Shown: one piece after another, positions 35,997 through 45,488 of the stretch
Layout of the letters: every line of letters starts with the position of its first letter
Numbering within the stretch: the stretch's first letter is position 1
Source: Microbulbifer hainanensis
GTDB taxonomy: Bacteria; Pseudomonadota; Gammaproteobacteria; Pseudomonadales; Cellvibrionaceae
NCBI RefSeq assembly: GCF_014904735.1
Contig: NZ_JACZCR010000015.1
Span: 1-64,000, forward strand
Reading direction: 5' to 3'
Length of the DNA stretch: 64,000 nt
Position numbers and translations under genes: made by a program
Notes under the pieces: generated by a model
Told to the model about the DNA's origin: nothing
What the model saw: the letters and a program-made list of their open reading frames with translations, nothing else
The model's database searches: none

Positions 35997-36722
35997 ATGC
36001 GTTCAATCATAGCCTGCCTGATTCTGATTTTTTCCCCCTTTGCCACCGTCTGTGCCAACTCCTTGCCCGACTTCCCGTTTGTCGTCGCTACGGGTACGGC
36101 CAAAGAAGATGTTAAGCCAGACAATGCGACTGTACATATCAACGTAACCGCGTTCAGTGATTCTTCCGAAACGGCGTTACAGCAGGTCAATACCGCCACC
36201 GACAAGATCGTCGCACTGACACAGAAATTGAAGATTCCAAAGGAAAAGCTAGAGGCGCACGATCTGGAAAAGTCCACCAAACGCAGACGGGATGAAGATC
36301 ACCGCGCACTTGAAATACTCGGTTATGAAATTGAGCGAACTTTCCAGATCCATCTGGAGGGCCTTGACCAGTATGCCGAGTTGATGAACGGACTTGTGGC
36401 CATCGACAATATTTCAAGCATGGGTACCCAGTTTGATGTCCAGCAACGCAAAGCCATCGAAGAGCGACTGACCAGAAAGGCCAGTGAAAATGCAAGACAC
36501 AGGGCTGAACTAATGGCCGACAGCCTGGGGGTCAAGGTCAAGTCGGTTTACGCCGTCTCGCAGGATTCCGGGTTCGATTACATGTTCCGCGGAATCGGTG
36601 CCGATTCCCCGCGCTATGCAATGCTGGCCAGCCCGGGACCTGCTGGCAACGTGGCCATGTTCGTACCGGAAAGCATTCAGGTCGCCCAGCAAATCAATGT
36701 CGTATTCCGCCTGACGCAATGA
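35997..36722 (+). CDS. SIMPL-domain (DUF541) periplasmic protein
   Basis: This is a 241-residue precursor with a signal peptide (MRSIIACLILIFSPFATVCA, cut near NSLPD). The mature part follows the SIMPL/DUF541 pattern: VVATGTAKEDVKPDNATVHINVTAF near the start, a central coiled region ETALQQVNTATDKIVALTQKL, and IEERLTRKASENARHRAELMADSLGVKV. The C-terminal QVAQQINVVFRL closes the repeated domain. SIMPL proteins are periplasmic or outer-membrane-associated with poorly known roles (oxidative stress in E. coli YggE). The ATG at 35997 has GGGAGG eight bases upstream. Confidence 0.9.
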   Translation: MRSIIACLILIFSPFATVCANSLPDFPFVVATGTAKEDVKPDNATVHINVTAFSDSSETALQQVNTATDKIVALTQKLKIPKEKLEAHDLEKSTKRRRDEDHRALEILGYEIERTFQIHLEGLDQYAELMNGLVAIDNISSMGTQFDVQQRKAIEERLTRKASENARHRAELMADSLGVKVKSVYAVSQDSGFDYMFRGIGADSPRYAMLASPGPAGNVAMFVPESIQVAQQINVVFRLTQ

Positions 36723-36832
36723 CGCAGCCCTGACCCGGGCGTCGTGCAAGCGGCGCCCATGACCATTTCGAAACGTTATCCTCCGCCTGATCACCCGCCG
36801 GGGTAATAACTGGAACCTTGTCCGGTTTTCCT

Positions 36833-37309
36833 ATGTCTGACGGCAGTCGCTATGCCGAACAATCGATTCTAACCTTGGACAATGCGAAAGCTGCATACCT
36901 GCTCTTCCACAGGGAGAATCCCATGCTCAATGTCAGCGTCTATTCCGTCTGCCGCCTGATCGTGCTGGCACGGGAATTCCACGCCCAGGAAGCCGTCAGC
37001 ATACCGGAGGAACCCGACAGCCCCAGTGGTGACTGGTCGGTACAGATGCTTGCCAGTCACGAGGACGACGACAGCTTCCGGGAATTTAAATCCATCGTCG
37101 ACGACATGGAGCCGGATCAACAGCAGGAAGTAGTGGCGCTGTTGTGGCTGGGACGAGGCGACTACAGCGAGGAAGAGTGGCGGGAAGCACTGACCCTGGC
37201 GAAAGATAGCTGGAATCTACGCACCGCCGAATACCTGATCGGCCACCCGTTATTGAGCGACTACCTGGAGGCGGGATTGGAGGTGTTTGGCAGCAGTTGC
37301 GACGAGTGA
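36833..37309 (+). CDS. DUF3775-family protein
   Basis: This cytoplasmic protein is 158 residues from the ATG at 36833 (a TTG at 36818 would add five). The family-like core is PDQQQEVVALLWLGRGDYSEEEWREALTLAKD, with the conserved A-L-x-W-x-GRGD...W segment, followed by a helical C-terminus ending HPLLSDYLEAGLEVFG. It is acidic (many Asp/Glu) with no membrane segment. Function is unknown. It is convergent with the cytochrome c peroxidase gene. Confidence 0.8.
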   Translation: MSDGSRYAEQSILTLDNAKAAYLLFHRENPMLNVSVYSVCRLIVLAREFHAQEAVSIPEEPDSPSGDWSVQMLASHEDDDSFREFKSIVDDMEPDQQQEVVALLWLGRGDYSEEEWREALTLAKDSWNLRTAEYLIGHPLLSDYLEAGLEVFGSSCDE

Positions 37310-37396
37310 GCCTTCCGCCGTGCTGCTATAGATTTAGGGGACTTTTGATTCGCGGACAGCGGTTTCACTCGGTGAAGAAGACGCGGAACGATGCTC

Positions 37397-38476
37397 TCAC
37401 TGCTTCTTATCGGAATCTTCCTCAGTGGAATCTTCTTTGTGGCGGAGTTGAACGATGATACTGGTTCCCGGTTTTACCGGCAGCCGCGGCAAAACAATCT
37501 CCGGAAACTCCCCGGTCAGCGCATTTAAGAATGCCACTATATCGCTGATATCCGTCTCCGAAAGATCCTCGTTCAGCTGCACCTTGGCCATGACACGAAC
37601 TGTCTCATTGAGGCTGTTGATGGAACCGTTGTGGAAATAGGGTGCCGTCAGGGCGATATTGCGCAGTGTAGGCACGCGAAACATATGCTTGTCCTGCTCT
37701 TTCTTGGTCACTTCATACCTGCCCAGGTCATCCATCAGGTGATATTTCTTCACTTCCGGGCTATCGGTATAAGACGGAAACTTCGCATAGAAGCCGGTTC
37801 CCAAAGGGTTGTGCGGCCCGTCAAAAACAGGGCCACTGTGGCAGGCGATACAGCCATTGTCGGTGAAGGCCTTCATGCCACGAACCTGCTGCTCGGTCAT
37901 CGCGCCCTTATCCCCCTTTAGATAGCGATCATAGGGGCTGTTTGGTGTGATCAGGGTGCGCTCGAAGGCGGCCACTGCCTTGGCGGCATTGTCCGCATTC
38001 ATACTGTCCTTGCCAAAGGCCTTTTCAAAATAGGGGGCGTAGCCGGGGATTGAGCGGATGCGATCCATGGCCTCATCTAACGTGGTCATACCCATTTCCA
38101 CCTGGTTCACCATGGGCCCCTGCGCCTGCTCTTCAAGTGTGGCAGCCCTGCCGTCCCAGAACTGTACGGAGTGAAATGCAGCATTCCAGACGGTGGGGGC
38201 GCTGCGGCCGCCGGTCCTGCCGTGGACTCCCATCGAAACCTGACGACTGTCGTCGCCGCCCTCCATCAGGTTGTGGCAGGAATTACAGGAAACCGTCCCG
38301 GTGGAGGAAAAACGCGGATCGAAGAACAGCATTTTGCCCAGTTCGACTTTCGCCGGCGTGGAGGGGTTGTCCTCGGGTTCAGGAGCTTTCGTTGGCAGTA
38401 TCTGCGACTGCTCGGCAGAGGCATTGCAGATTGTGGTGATAAGAATGGCAAACAACAGGCACTGACTTGCTTTCAT
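37397..38476 (-). CDS. Di-heme cytochrome c peroxidase (CcpA/MauG family)
   Basis: This is a 359-residue periplasmic enzyme precursor. The ATG at 38476 follows GGAGCTGCT and starts a signal peptide (MKASQCLLFAILITTICNASA). Two heme-attachment motifs are seen, CNSCH (64-68) and CIACH (209-213). Both c-type hemes reduce H2O2 to water with electrons from a small cytochrome c. Conserved stretches GRTGGRSAPTVWNAAF and FWDGRAATLEEQAQGP are typical of bacterial di-heme peroxidases. The length is close to the usual 320-350, with a short charged C-terminal tail. No partner cytochrome is adjacent. Confidence 0.95.
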   Translation of the reverse strand: MKASQCLLFAILITTICNASAEQSQILPTKAPEPEDNPSTPAKVELGKMLFFDPRFSSTGTVSCNSCHNLMEGGDDSRQVSMGVHGRTGGRSAPTVWNAAFHSVQFWDGRAATLEEQAQGPMVNQVEMGMTTLDEAMDRIRSIPGYAPYFEKAFGKDSMNADNAAKAVAAFERTLITPNSPYDRYLKGDKGAMTEQQVRGMKAFTDNGCIACHSGPVFDGPHNPLGTGFYAKFPSYTDSPEVKKYHLMDDLGRYEVTKKEQDKHMFRVPTLRNIALTAPYFHNGSINSLNETVRVMAKVQLNEDLSETDISDIVAFLNALTGEFPEIVLPRLPVKPGTSIIVQLRHKEDSTEEDSDKKQ

Positions 38477-38751
38477 AGCAGCTCCATCTCGTATTTCAGA
38501 ACTCCCTGCACGGTCAAATATAGGTGAAGAACTCGGCGGTATTACCAATTTCCCGGTATCGGGCGCCGTTTAAAGCGACTAGACGCCGCCAGAAGGAATT
38601 CGTTGTCGGTGCAGGATGCCACACGCATATATCCTGTACGCCGTAGCGCTGTCCTAACTCTGCTTTCGGTTCTCTACCGGCGAGCCGCGGCGATCGCCTC
38701 GGCCCGGAAGGATCGGGTACACTGCGCGCACTCTGACAGCGACACCGACCT

Positions 38752-39636
38752 ATGCGCCTGATCCTGAGCCGCAAGGGCTTTGACTCCTCGGCTGGCGGCT
38801 GCCCCAGCCCAATCTTTCCCGACGGGAGCCTGTATGCACTGCCGATCCCAGACGAAAAGTCCTGTATCCACTATGGCGATTTGCATCATGCGGGATACAG
38901 CGTTGGCAAATTGGTCGAGGATCTGACCCAAGGGAAGGTCTACGCGGACCAGGGTGCGCACCTGGATCCAGATATGCACGCCGGCGCTCTGCCCCGGCTG
39001 CCAGGCTGGCGACCACTGCTGGGCCAGACCGGTGCAGCACAGGGGCACCTGCGCAAGCAGGGAGTGCAGGAGGGGGACCTGTTTCTGTTCTTCGGCCTGT
39101 TTCGACCAGTGGAGCAGGCGGCCGGCTGTTGGCGCTTCGTCAGGGGCGCACCGGCACGGCATATTATCTGGGGCTGGCTGTCGATCGGCGAAATTCGCAA
39201 AGTAGATCTGCTGACAGATGAGGACCTGCCCTGGGCCCGCTACCACCCGCATTTCCAGATTGGCGCCGACGCGGGTAACACCCTGTATATTGCCGGCAAT
39301 CGACGATCGCTGCCAGATAATGCAGGTTCGCTGCCCGGTGCAGGTATCTTTCCTTCCGTACAGCGCCAACTCGTATTGACCGATCCGGGCGCATCCCGCC
39401 CCACACTCTGGCAACTGCCGCGCTTCTTTCACCCCGCCGAAGTCCGCAGTCCCCTGAGTTATCACAGCAAAATGTCACGCTGGGAACTGCCGGACGACCA
39501 CAGCGAGTATTGCCAATTGCAGTGTGCTGCGCGCGGACAGGAGTTTGTCTGGAATCTGGATGAATATCCTGAAAGCTTCCCGTGGCTGATCGAGCTGATT
39601 ACCGGGTATGGTCGCGCAACGGGAGCTACTGATTGA
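38752..39636 (+). CDS. Nmad3-like putative nucleotide-modification protein
   Basis: This is a 294-residue cytosolic protein. The N-terminal MRLILSRKGFDSSAGGCPSPIFPDGSLYALPIP, then DPDMH, GWRPLLGQTGAAQGHL and GDLFLFFGLFR, match my recollection of the Nmad3 (nucleotide modification associated) domain found in predicted DNA-modification contexts. The later HPHF, PDNAGSLPGAGIFP and NYxxCQLQ-like EYCQLQCAARGQEFVW stretches fill the rest. The reaction is unproven for the family. It stands alone here between a cytochrome c peroxidase and an M28 peptidase, with no restriction, phage or methyltransferase gene beside it. Family call moderately sure. Confidence 0.75.
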   Translation: MRLILSRKGFDSSAGGCPSPIFPDGSLYALPIPDEKSCIHYGDLHHAGYSVGKLVEDLTQGKVYADQGAHLDPDMHAGALPRLPGWRPLLGQTGAAQGHLRKQGVQEGDLFLFFGLFRPVEQAAGCWRFVRGAPARHIIWGWLSIGEIRKVDLLTDEDLPWARYHPHFQIGADAGNTLYIAGNRRSLPDNAGSLPGAGIFPSVQRQLVLTDPGASRPTLWQLPRFFHPAEVRSPLSYHSKMSRWELPDDHSEYCQLQCAARGQEFVWNLDEYPESFPWLIELITGYGRATGATD

Positions 39637-39727
39637 GTGTGCTTCCGGCGCTCTGCCGGCACATTGTGGGAGTGGATAGGTAGTTGGCCGGGCCCCTGAG
39701 GAAAGCCCGGCCAGAAAAGAGTTTATC

Positions 39728-41434
39728 TCAGTGTTTTCTCGCCTCGGCGCTCTGGTCCCGTATTGCCTTGAATTCCGAGCCCTGTTTCCACTCCGGCCAG
39801 CGGGTGGAGTCGCCCAGATCACTGATAATCATACGGATCGCAGAGATATCCTGAACGGCGCCGGTGAGATCCCAGTTCGGATCCCAGCTGTCGCAGGTCT
39901 TGTGATAGCAGTTGCCCACATAGTCGGCGATCCATTGCTCTCCGGCCTCCCGGCCACCATCGACCAGGTCCGCACCGCCGGCGATCCCCATAATCAACAA
40001 TACCGGTACCCCTTTACGCGCCATGGAGAAATGGTCCGCGCGATAAAACAAACCGTTCTGGGGCAGCGATTCAGGCGTGACCACGCGCCCCTGGCTGCGG
40101 GCCACGCGGGCCAGGTCATCTTCCAGTTCACTCTGTCCCTTACCGACCAGAATCACGTCCCGCGCGGCACCGGCAGTCTGGAGGATATCCAAAGTAAAGT
40201 TGGCAACCGTCTTTTCCAGCGGAAAAGTCGGGTTTGCCGCATATGCCTTGGAGCCGAGCAGGCCGCTCTCCTCGCCCGTCCACACGGCAAACAACACACT
40301 GCGCTCCAACGGCGCGCCGGCTTTCAGCACCCGCGCCAGCTCAATCACACCGGCCGTGCCCAGCGCATCGTCATTGGCACCCGGACGCACTGTGCGCCCC
40401 TGTTCATCCGGCTCGCCTTGGCCGTAGGCGTCCCAGTGGGCGGAGGCCATCAGGACTTCTTCGGGGCGTTTGCTACCGGGGAGCAGCGCCAATACATTGC
40501 GGCTCTCAAATTTATCAACACTGGTCGCCAGATCCGCATTGAAGGTGATCCCCTTCAACTCAAAGGCCTGGAACTCCGGTGAGCGGGCTGCGACGCGCAG
40601 CTCGTCCAGGTTTTGGCCTGCGCGCTTCAGCAGCTTCGCAGCGGCGTCATTATGTATCCATCCCTGTAGCTCAACAGGCTGGGTTTTCTCACCGCTTTGC
40701 GCCAGCGCGTAGTTTTCGCCCGGCGATGAAGCCGCCACACTCCAGGGGTATCCCGCTGCCTTGGTTTCGTGGATGACCAGTGCAGCAATGGCGCCGCGAC
40801 GTGCCGCCTCCTCGAATTTATAGGACCAGCGCCCGTAATAGGTCATACGCCGATCGCCAAACTTGCCCGCCACCGGCTCATCCGGCTCAGCCGCAAAGTC
40901 GGGATCGTTGACCAGGAATAGGGCCACTTTGCCCTTGAGATCGATATCACCGAAGTCATCCCAATCCCGCTCCGGCGCATTGACACCAAAGCCGACAAAT
41001 ACAATCGGCGCATTATTGATTTTGATCTGGCCGACATCGCGTATGGTGCTGACTTCAATATCCTTACCCTGCGCCAATGGCAGGCGTTCTCCGCCTTCGT
41101 CGAGGAACATCTGGGCAGGCTGGCCGATCTTCGTATGGATCATCGGCACCACCTGGGTGAAGCTGCCGTTTTCACCACCGGGCTCCAGTCCCAGTGACTT
41201 GAACTGATCGACCAGGTAGGCAACGGTTTTCTCCTCCCCCGGTGTCCCCGGCGCCCGCCCCTCGAACTCGTCCGAGGCCAGGGTTTTGACAATACTGGAA
41301 AGGCGTTCTGGGTCAATCTGAGTGGCGTTATCGCTTTTTTCGGTTTTCGAACACGCGGCCACAGCCAGAATCGATAGCAATAGGCAAATTACTCTGTACA
41401 TCGTTGCGAGTCTCGTTATTAGCAGATGGATCAT
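39728..41434 (-). CDS. M28-family zinc metallopeptidase lipoprotein
   Basis: This 568-residue protein has a lipobox (LAVAAC, Cys at residue 28 from the ATG at 41434, or 17 from an ATG at 41401). I keep 41434 because TAAGG precedes it, though either could be used. A PA-like insert domain lies at about 130-270. The M28 core follows: MASAHWDAYG (zinc His), GANDDALGTAG (bridging Asp), WTGEESGLLGS (catalytic and zinc Glu), and RADHFSMARKGVPVLLIMG near the end. These aminopeptidases release N-terminal residues from peptides outside the inner membrane. It adds to the peptide-scavenging set in this window. Confidence 0.93.
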   Translation of the reverse strand: MIHLLITRLATMYRVICLLLSILAVAACSKTEKSDNATQIDPERLSSIVKTLASDEFEGRAPGTPGEEKTVAYLVDQFKSLGLEPGGENGSFTQVVPMIHTKIGQPAQMFLDEGGERLPLAQGKDIEVSTIRDVGQIKINNAPIVFVGFGVNAPERDWDDFGDIDLKGKVALFLVNDPDFAAEPDEPVAGKFGDRRMTYYGRWSYKFEEAARRGAIAALVIHETKAAGYPWSVAASSPGENYALAQSGEKTQPVELQGWIHNDAAAKLLKRAGQNLDELRVAARSPEFQAFELKGITFNADLATSVDKFESRNVLALLPGSKRPEEVLMASAHWDAYGQGEPDEQGRTVRPGANDDALGTAGVIELARVLKAGAPLERSVLFAVWTGEESGLLGSKAYAANPTFPLEKTVANFTLDILQTAGAARDVILVGKGQSELEDDLARVARSQGRVVTPESLPQNGLFYRADHFSMARKGVPVLLIMGIAGGADLVDGGREAGEQWIADYVGNCYHKTCDSWDPNWDLTGAVQDISAIRMIISDLGDSTRWPEWKQGSEFKAIRDQSAEARKH

Positions 41435-41564
41435 TAAAGCCTTACTACCATACCACTTCTGTAATCTCGTGATACCAAGATCAATGGCGACAACACCACC
41501 GCCATTACTACAACTTTACTGCGACACTATTCCGTTACGCGGGATGAGGGGATACGCCCCCTAC

Positions 41565-43775
41565 TCAAAGGCGCCCCTCACCACTTTCCTCCTGCCGGGC
41601 GACTGACAGATATCCCAGATAGCGATCGCGGATTTCCCGCACATAATTCACCGGTTCCCGTCCGCGCACATAGCCAAAGCGAGCATCGCGGTAATACTGC
41701 GGCTTTGACAGCAACAACATTGCGTCTTCCACATTGCCGAACCAGCGGTTTGGGTTCTTGCCGAGTTTTGTCGCCAGGGTGCGGGCATCGCGCACATGGC
41801 CGTGTCCGGCATTGTATGCCGCCAGGGTGAAGTAAATTTTCTGGTCGAAGGGCAGCTCGCGTGGGAAACGCTGCTCCAGCCAGCCGAGATAGGAAACACC
41901 AGCGCGAATACCGTTGTCCGGGACAAACAGGTTGCTGATACCCATCTGCTTTGCGGTGCGGGGCAGCACCTGCATCAGTCCGCGCGCGCCGGCGAAGGAT
42001 TTTGCGCGCGGATTGAATTCACTTTCCTGATACATCTGCGCCACCACCATGCGCCAGTCCCGGTCGGCGCGATCGGCATACTTGCGCACTATTGGGTCAT
42101 ACGGTGAAAGCTGTGCCGTGGTGCGGAGGCGGTCGCGCTGATAGCGACGGATGCGCTTGGCCTGCTTGAAGTACTTGTTGTAAGTGACATTGAAAAACAG
42201 ATCGCGGTGGTGTTTTTTCAGGAAAGCATTGAGCTGCTTCAGCAGTACCGGCTGGTCGGGACGCACTGCCCAGGCGATATCGCGCTTTCCGGGCAATTCG
42301 CCGACCACGGTGAAATCGTCCCGGTATGTGCTTTCAATGGCCACCAGATGGGAGTCGGCCACCGTGTAGGGGAAGTCGCCGCGCACCACTGCATCGATCA
42401 GCTGTTCGGTGGTAGCCCCCTCGACGGGGGCTATCTGAATCGGCTTGTCCTGACTGGTCGACAACTGCTGCAGGTGAGAATAGAAACTACTGAGGGGATT
42501 GACCGCAACCTGCTGGCCCGCCAGTAACTGCGCCGCCGGTAGCGTGGCCGGCTTCTGGTTGCCGGCGGCAATCACCTGCTCGGTGACCCGCAGATAGGGA
42601 CGCGAAAACACCATGCCCTGCTGTTTGCGCGCATCGGTGACCGTCAGCGATGCCGCGACCAGGTCCCCCATGCCGGAGTTCAGGGCCTCGGCCAGATCCA
42701 CATCCGGCCCCGGCACCACCATACTGAGGCGCAGATTGTGTTCATGGGCAAACTGGCGCAACAGGTCATAATCGAATCCCATGAGTTCCCCGCGCCACAT
42801 GAAATAGGAGGCGGGGTGGTTACGGGTAAGCACGCGCAGGGTGCGGCTCTGTGCTATGTCTTTCCAGTCACGCCGCAAATTCTGGCGCTGCTGGTCCGCC
42901 TCCAGGCGCTCCGAGGTAAAGAATTCGTTCAGGGCCCGCTCCAGTTGCGATGCCTCACGGCGCACAGCCCAGGCAATGGCGCGCTGAGATTGCAGTACGG
43001 AGCTGGCTTCCAGTTGCGGGTAGTCCGGCAACATTGCTTCGGCAAGGTTGCTGTCGACGACCGTTGCCGGGTAGGTGCCGTCGACGACGGCGCCGAGCAG
43101 TGTTTCATTGTCGATCGGCTGATCCAAGTAGGTAATTGCGAAGCGCTGTTCCCCACTATTGTCGGCAGCGAGGGTCTGCGCAAAAGCACTGCCGCGACGC
43201 ACTGCCACCCGCAGCGGTTCACTGCTTGTGGGTGTGGCACTATCGGTTCGGGTAATCAACAGTTCGTGCACATACTGCAGCGCACGGGTAAATGCCACCT
43301 GCTCGGCGCGTCCTGCGGTGCGGGAAAAGTTGGTGGCAATCACATCGCCGCGGCCGTCAAGCAACGCCGGGATCAGGTCGGCGAAGCTCTCCACATAAAT
43401 CCACTGCGGCTCCAGCCCGCGACTGCGGGCGAACTTCTCCGCGAGTTGGTGCCATTCGCTGCTGGGCAGGCCGTCGCGCGGCAGGGCATCATCCTCCCGC
43501 CCGCGTGGTGCAAGCAGTCGCAGGGTGCCGTGTTTGCGAATCGCGGTTAAGTCTCCGCGCTCGGTGTAGTTGGCAAAGGCCGGCGGTTCCGGCTCCGCCT
43601 CCGGCGGCGCTGCAACTTCAACAGAATCCGTACTTGGTAACGTATCGACTTCATGCGGTACATCAGTCTGCCGTTCGCAGCCGACAAGGGCGGTAACTGC
43701 GATGAGGACTAGGCCGAAACTCCGGACTAGCGGGCGGATTGTGGAAAAGCCGGACATCTTCATCAATTGTTCCAT
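41565..43775 (-). CDS. MltF-like lytic transglycosylase with two SBP domains
   Basis: This 736-residue envelope lipoprotein (lipobox ALVGC) is larger than MltF (about 520). The N-terminal third is a solute-binding family 3 domain (about 75-295). A second SBP_bac_3 domain follows (about 310-550; the segment LRVLTRNHPASYFMWRGELMGFDYDLLRQF is typical). The C-terminal SLT domain (about 590-715) has the catalytic Glu in MYQESEFNP, then AGARGLMQVLPRTAKQMG and LAAYNAGHGHV. The enzyme cleaves the glycan strand of peptidoglycan with anhydro-muropeptide formation. The start is uncertain, 43775 or 43763. The extra SBP domain is unusual and could sense a muropeptide or amino acid. Confidence 0.9.
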   Translation of the reverse strand: MEQLMKMSGFSTIRPLVRSFGLVLIAVTALVGCERQTDVPHEVDTLPSTDSVEVAAPPEAEPEPPAFANYTERGDLTAIRKHGTLRLLAPRGREDDALPRDGLPSSEWHQLAEKFARSRGLEPQWIYVESFADLIPALLDGRGDVIATNFSRTAGRAEQVAFTRALQYVHELLITRTDSATPTSSEPLRVAVRRGSAFAQTLAADNSGEQRFAITYLDQPIDNETLLGAVVDGTYPATVVDSNLAEAMLPDYPQLEASSVLQSQRAIAWAVRREASQLERALNEFFTSERLEADQQRQNLRRDWKDIAQSRTLRVLTRNHPASYFMWRGELMGFDYDLLRQFAHEHNLRLSMVVPGPDVDLAEALNSGMGDLVAASLTVTDARKQQGMVFSRPYLRVTEQVIAAGNQKPATLPAAQLLAGQQVAVNPLSSFYSHLQQLSTSQDKPIQIAPVEGATTEQLIDAVVRGDFPYTVADSHLVAIESTYRDDFTVVGELPGKRDIAWAVRPDQPVLLKQLNAFLKKHHRDLFFNVTYNKYFKQAKRIRRYQRDRLRTTAQLSPYDPIVRKYADRADRDWRMVVAQMYQESEFNPRAKSFAGARGLMQVLPRTAKQMGISNLFVPDNGIRAGVSYLGWLEQRFPRELPFDQKIYFTLAAYNAGHGHVRDARTLATKLGKNPNRWFGNVEDAMLLLSKPQYYRDARFGYVRGREPVNYVREIRDRYLGYLSVARQEESGEGRL

Positions 43776-43985
43776 TTGATCGGGAATTCCTGGGAAATTG
43801 CCGCCCCATTGTTACCAGATGCAGAGCAAATGTGAAATCTGCACGCATTCTGATCAATTTCAAAACCAGCCAGCTAACGTCATTGAGCGGATGTGGCACT
43901 GCCTGCCATTGCTGTTATATAAATATTTATCTCGACAGCGGGCGATACCACTGCACCATCTATCCACCAAGCAACAAAAACTAGA

Positions 43986-44783
43986 ATGAAAGCCATAAAA
44001 ATTCTGATAGCGACCCTGATATGTGCGCTGCCATCTTCGGCCGCGCTGGCTGACCTGATGGAAAATGAACTGGTACCCAAGGAAGAAGCGCAATTTGCAC
44101 GGGACTTTCTCGAGCAGCTGCGCACCGGTCATTACGACGGCATTGCCCCTCACTTGGATCCCGAGCTGGCCAAGCAGGTCAATAACGATCTACTCGACCA
44201 GTTCGTAGAAACATTTCCCGAGGGCGAATATATCTCGACGGAATTGATCGGCTCACACGTACGCACAGTCAATGATGTCTGGAATGGCAATTTCGTGTTC
44301 GAATACCATTTTTCCGGTGGCTGGGCTGTAGCCGATCTCAATCTGACAAAGCAGGGAGATAATCGCCGCGTCGTCGGTTTTCACATAATGCCGACCAACT
44401 CCTCGCAGAAGGCAATCAATAAATTTTCCCTGAAAGATAAATCAGCCACTCATTATGTGATTTTGATTCTGGCTGTGCTGGTTCCGCTATTTATCCTGGT
44501 CACTCTGGCATTCTGTATTCGCACACCGATTCCCAAGTGGAAGTGGCTGTGGGTGCTATTTATACTCGGCGGCATCGGCACCGTGACCCTGAACTGGTCA
44601 ACCGGTGAAGTAGCCACGCAGACCCTTCACTACCTGCTATTTGGCGCCAGCGCTTTTGCCTCGAGTGAATACGCGCCCTGGATGATATCTGTCGGGATAC
44701 CGGTAGGCGCGGTCATCTTCTGGGTCAGACGCAAGCAGTGGATAGAAGATCACAAGGCAGCAAAGAATAGAGAAACTGCCTGA
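43986..44783 (+). CDS. Membrane protein of unknown function with a periplasmic N-terminal domain
   Basis: The precursor is 265 residues. A signal peptide (MKAIKILIATLICALPSSAALA) precedes a soluble domain of about 125 residues (ARDFLEQLRTGHYDGIAPHLDPELA onward), resembling small NTF2/DUF3887-like domains by pattern. Four hydrophobic segments (about 158-180, 190-205, 212-225 and 235-250) and a charged cytoplasmic tail follow. No family is recognised with confidence. It is 21 bases upstream of a methyltransferase gene and divergent from the transglycosylase gene, so it may be co-transcribed with the methyltransferase. Confidence 0.65.
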   Translation: MKAIKILIATLICALPSSAALADLMENELVPKEEAQFARDFLEQLRTGHYDGIAPHLDPELAKQVNNDLLDQFVETFPEGEYISTELIGSHVRTVNDVWNGNFVFEYHFSGGWAVADLNLTKQGDNRRVVGFHIMPTNSSQKAINKFSLKDKSATHYVILILAVLVPLFILVTLAFCIRTPIPKWKWLWVLFILGGIGTVTLNWSTGEVATQTLHYLLFGASAFASSEYAPWMISVGIPVGAVIFWVRRKQWIEDHKAAKNRETA

Positions 44784-44804
44784 CAAACCTCATCTGGAGC
44801 GCCC

Positions 44805-45416
44805 ATGGGCTTTTACGAAAATCGCTGCCTGCCGCACTTGATCAACTGTGCCTGTGGTCTCAAGGCCTTTAAAAAACAGCGTCAACTGGTGGTTCCCCAG
44901 GCTCGCGGACGGGTACTGGAAATCGGGTTTGGCTCGGGTCTGAACCTGCCCTATTACGATATTGAAAAAGTGGAATTTGTCTGGGGTCTGGAGCCCTCCG
45001 CAGGCATGCGTCGGCGGGCCCGGCACAACGTCAGCCGCTCTCCCATTGACGTGCGCTGGCTGGATCTGCCAAGTGAAGAAATTCCGCTCGATGACAACAG
45101 CGTCGATACTGTGCTGCTGACCTATACGCTGTGCACCATTCCCGACTGGCACAAGGCGCTCGAGGAAATGCGCCGTGTGCTCAGGCCCGGTGGCGAACTG
45201 ATCTTCAGCGAGCATGGACTGGCACCGGATAGCGGCGTCAGGAAGTGGCAGGAACGACTCAATCCGTACTGGAGTGCGGCCTTCGGCGGCTGTAACCTGA
45301 ACCGGCCCGTCGACGACTTTATCGAGCGGGGCGGCTTCCGCGTCCGCGAACTGGATACCGGCTATATCCTGTCGATGAAATTTGCCGGCTTCAATTACTG
45401 GGGTGTTGCCAGTTAA
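44805..45416 (+). CDS. Class I SAM-dependent methyltransferase
   Basis: This is a 203-residue methyltransferase of the UbiE/METTL7-like type. Motif I is VLEIGFGSGLNLPYY, the adenine contact is the acidic region after VRWLDLPSEEIPLDDNSVD, and the post-motif reads MRRVLRPGGELIFSEHG. An N-terminal MGFYENRCLPHLINCACG and a Cys-containing GCNLNRPVDDFIERGGF are shared with thiol/arsenite or phospholipid methyltransferase relatives. The substrate is undetermined. GGAG lies seven bases upstream of the ATG. A Rho-independent terminator follows, so the transcript ends here. Confidence 0.9.
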   Translation: MGFYENRCLPHLINCACGLKAFKKQRQLVVPQARGRVLEIGFGSGLNLPYYDIEKVEFVWGLEPSAGMRRRARHNVSRSPIDVRWLDLPSEEIPLDDNSVDTVLLTYTLCTIPDWHKALEEMRRVLRPGGELIFSEHGLAPDSGVRKWQERLNPYWSAAFGGCNLNRPVDDFIERGGFRVRELDTGYILSMKFAGFNYWGVAS

Positions 45417-45430
45417 TACACCCCCAACGT

Positions 45431-45463
45431 AAAAAGCCCCGACCTTTTGGCCAGGGCTTTTTT
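45431..45463. terminator. Rho-independent terminator between convergent genes
   Basis: Stem AAAAAGCCC/GGGCTTTTT with 14-base loop and T run, 14 bases after the methyltransferase stop. Probably works on both strands. Confidence 0.88.
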
Positions 45464-45488
45464 GTTACTGCACAGTACAGTTAGCTTA

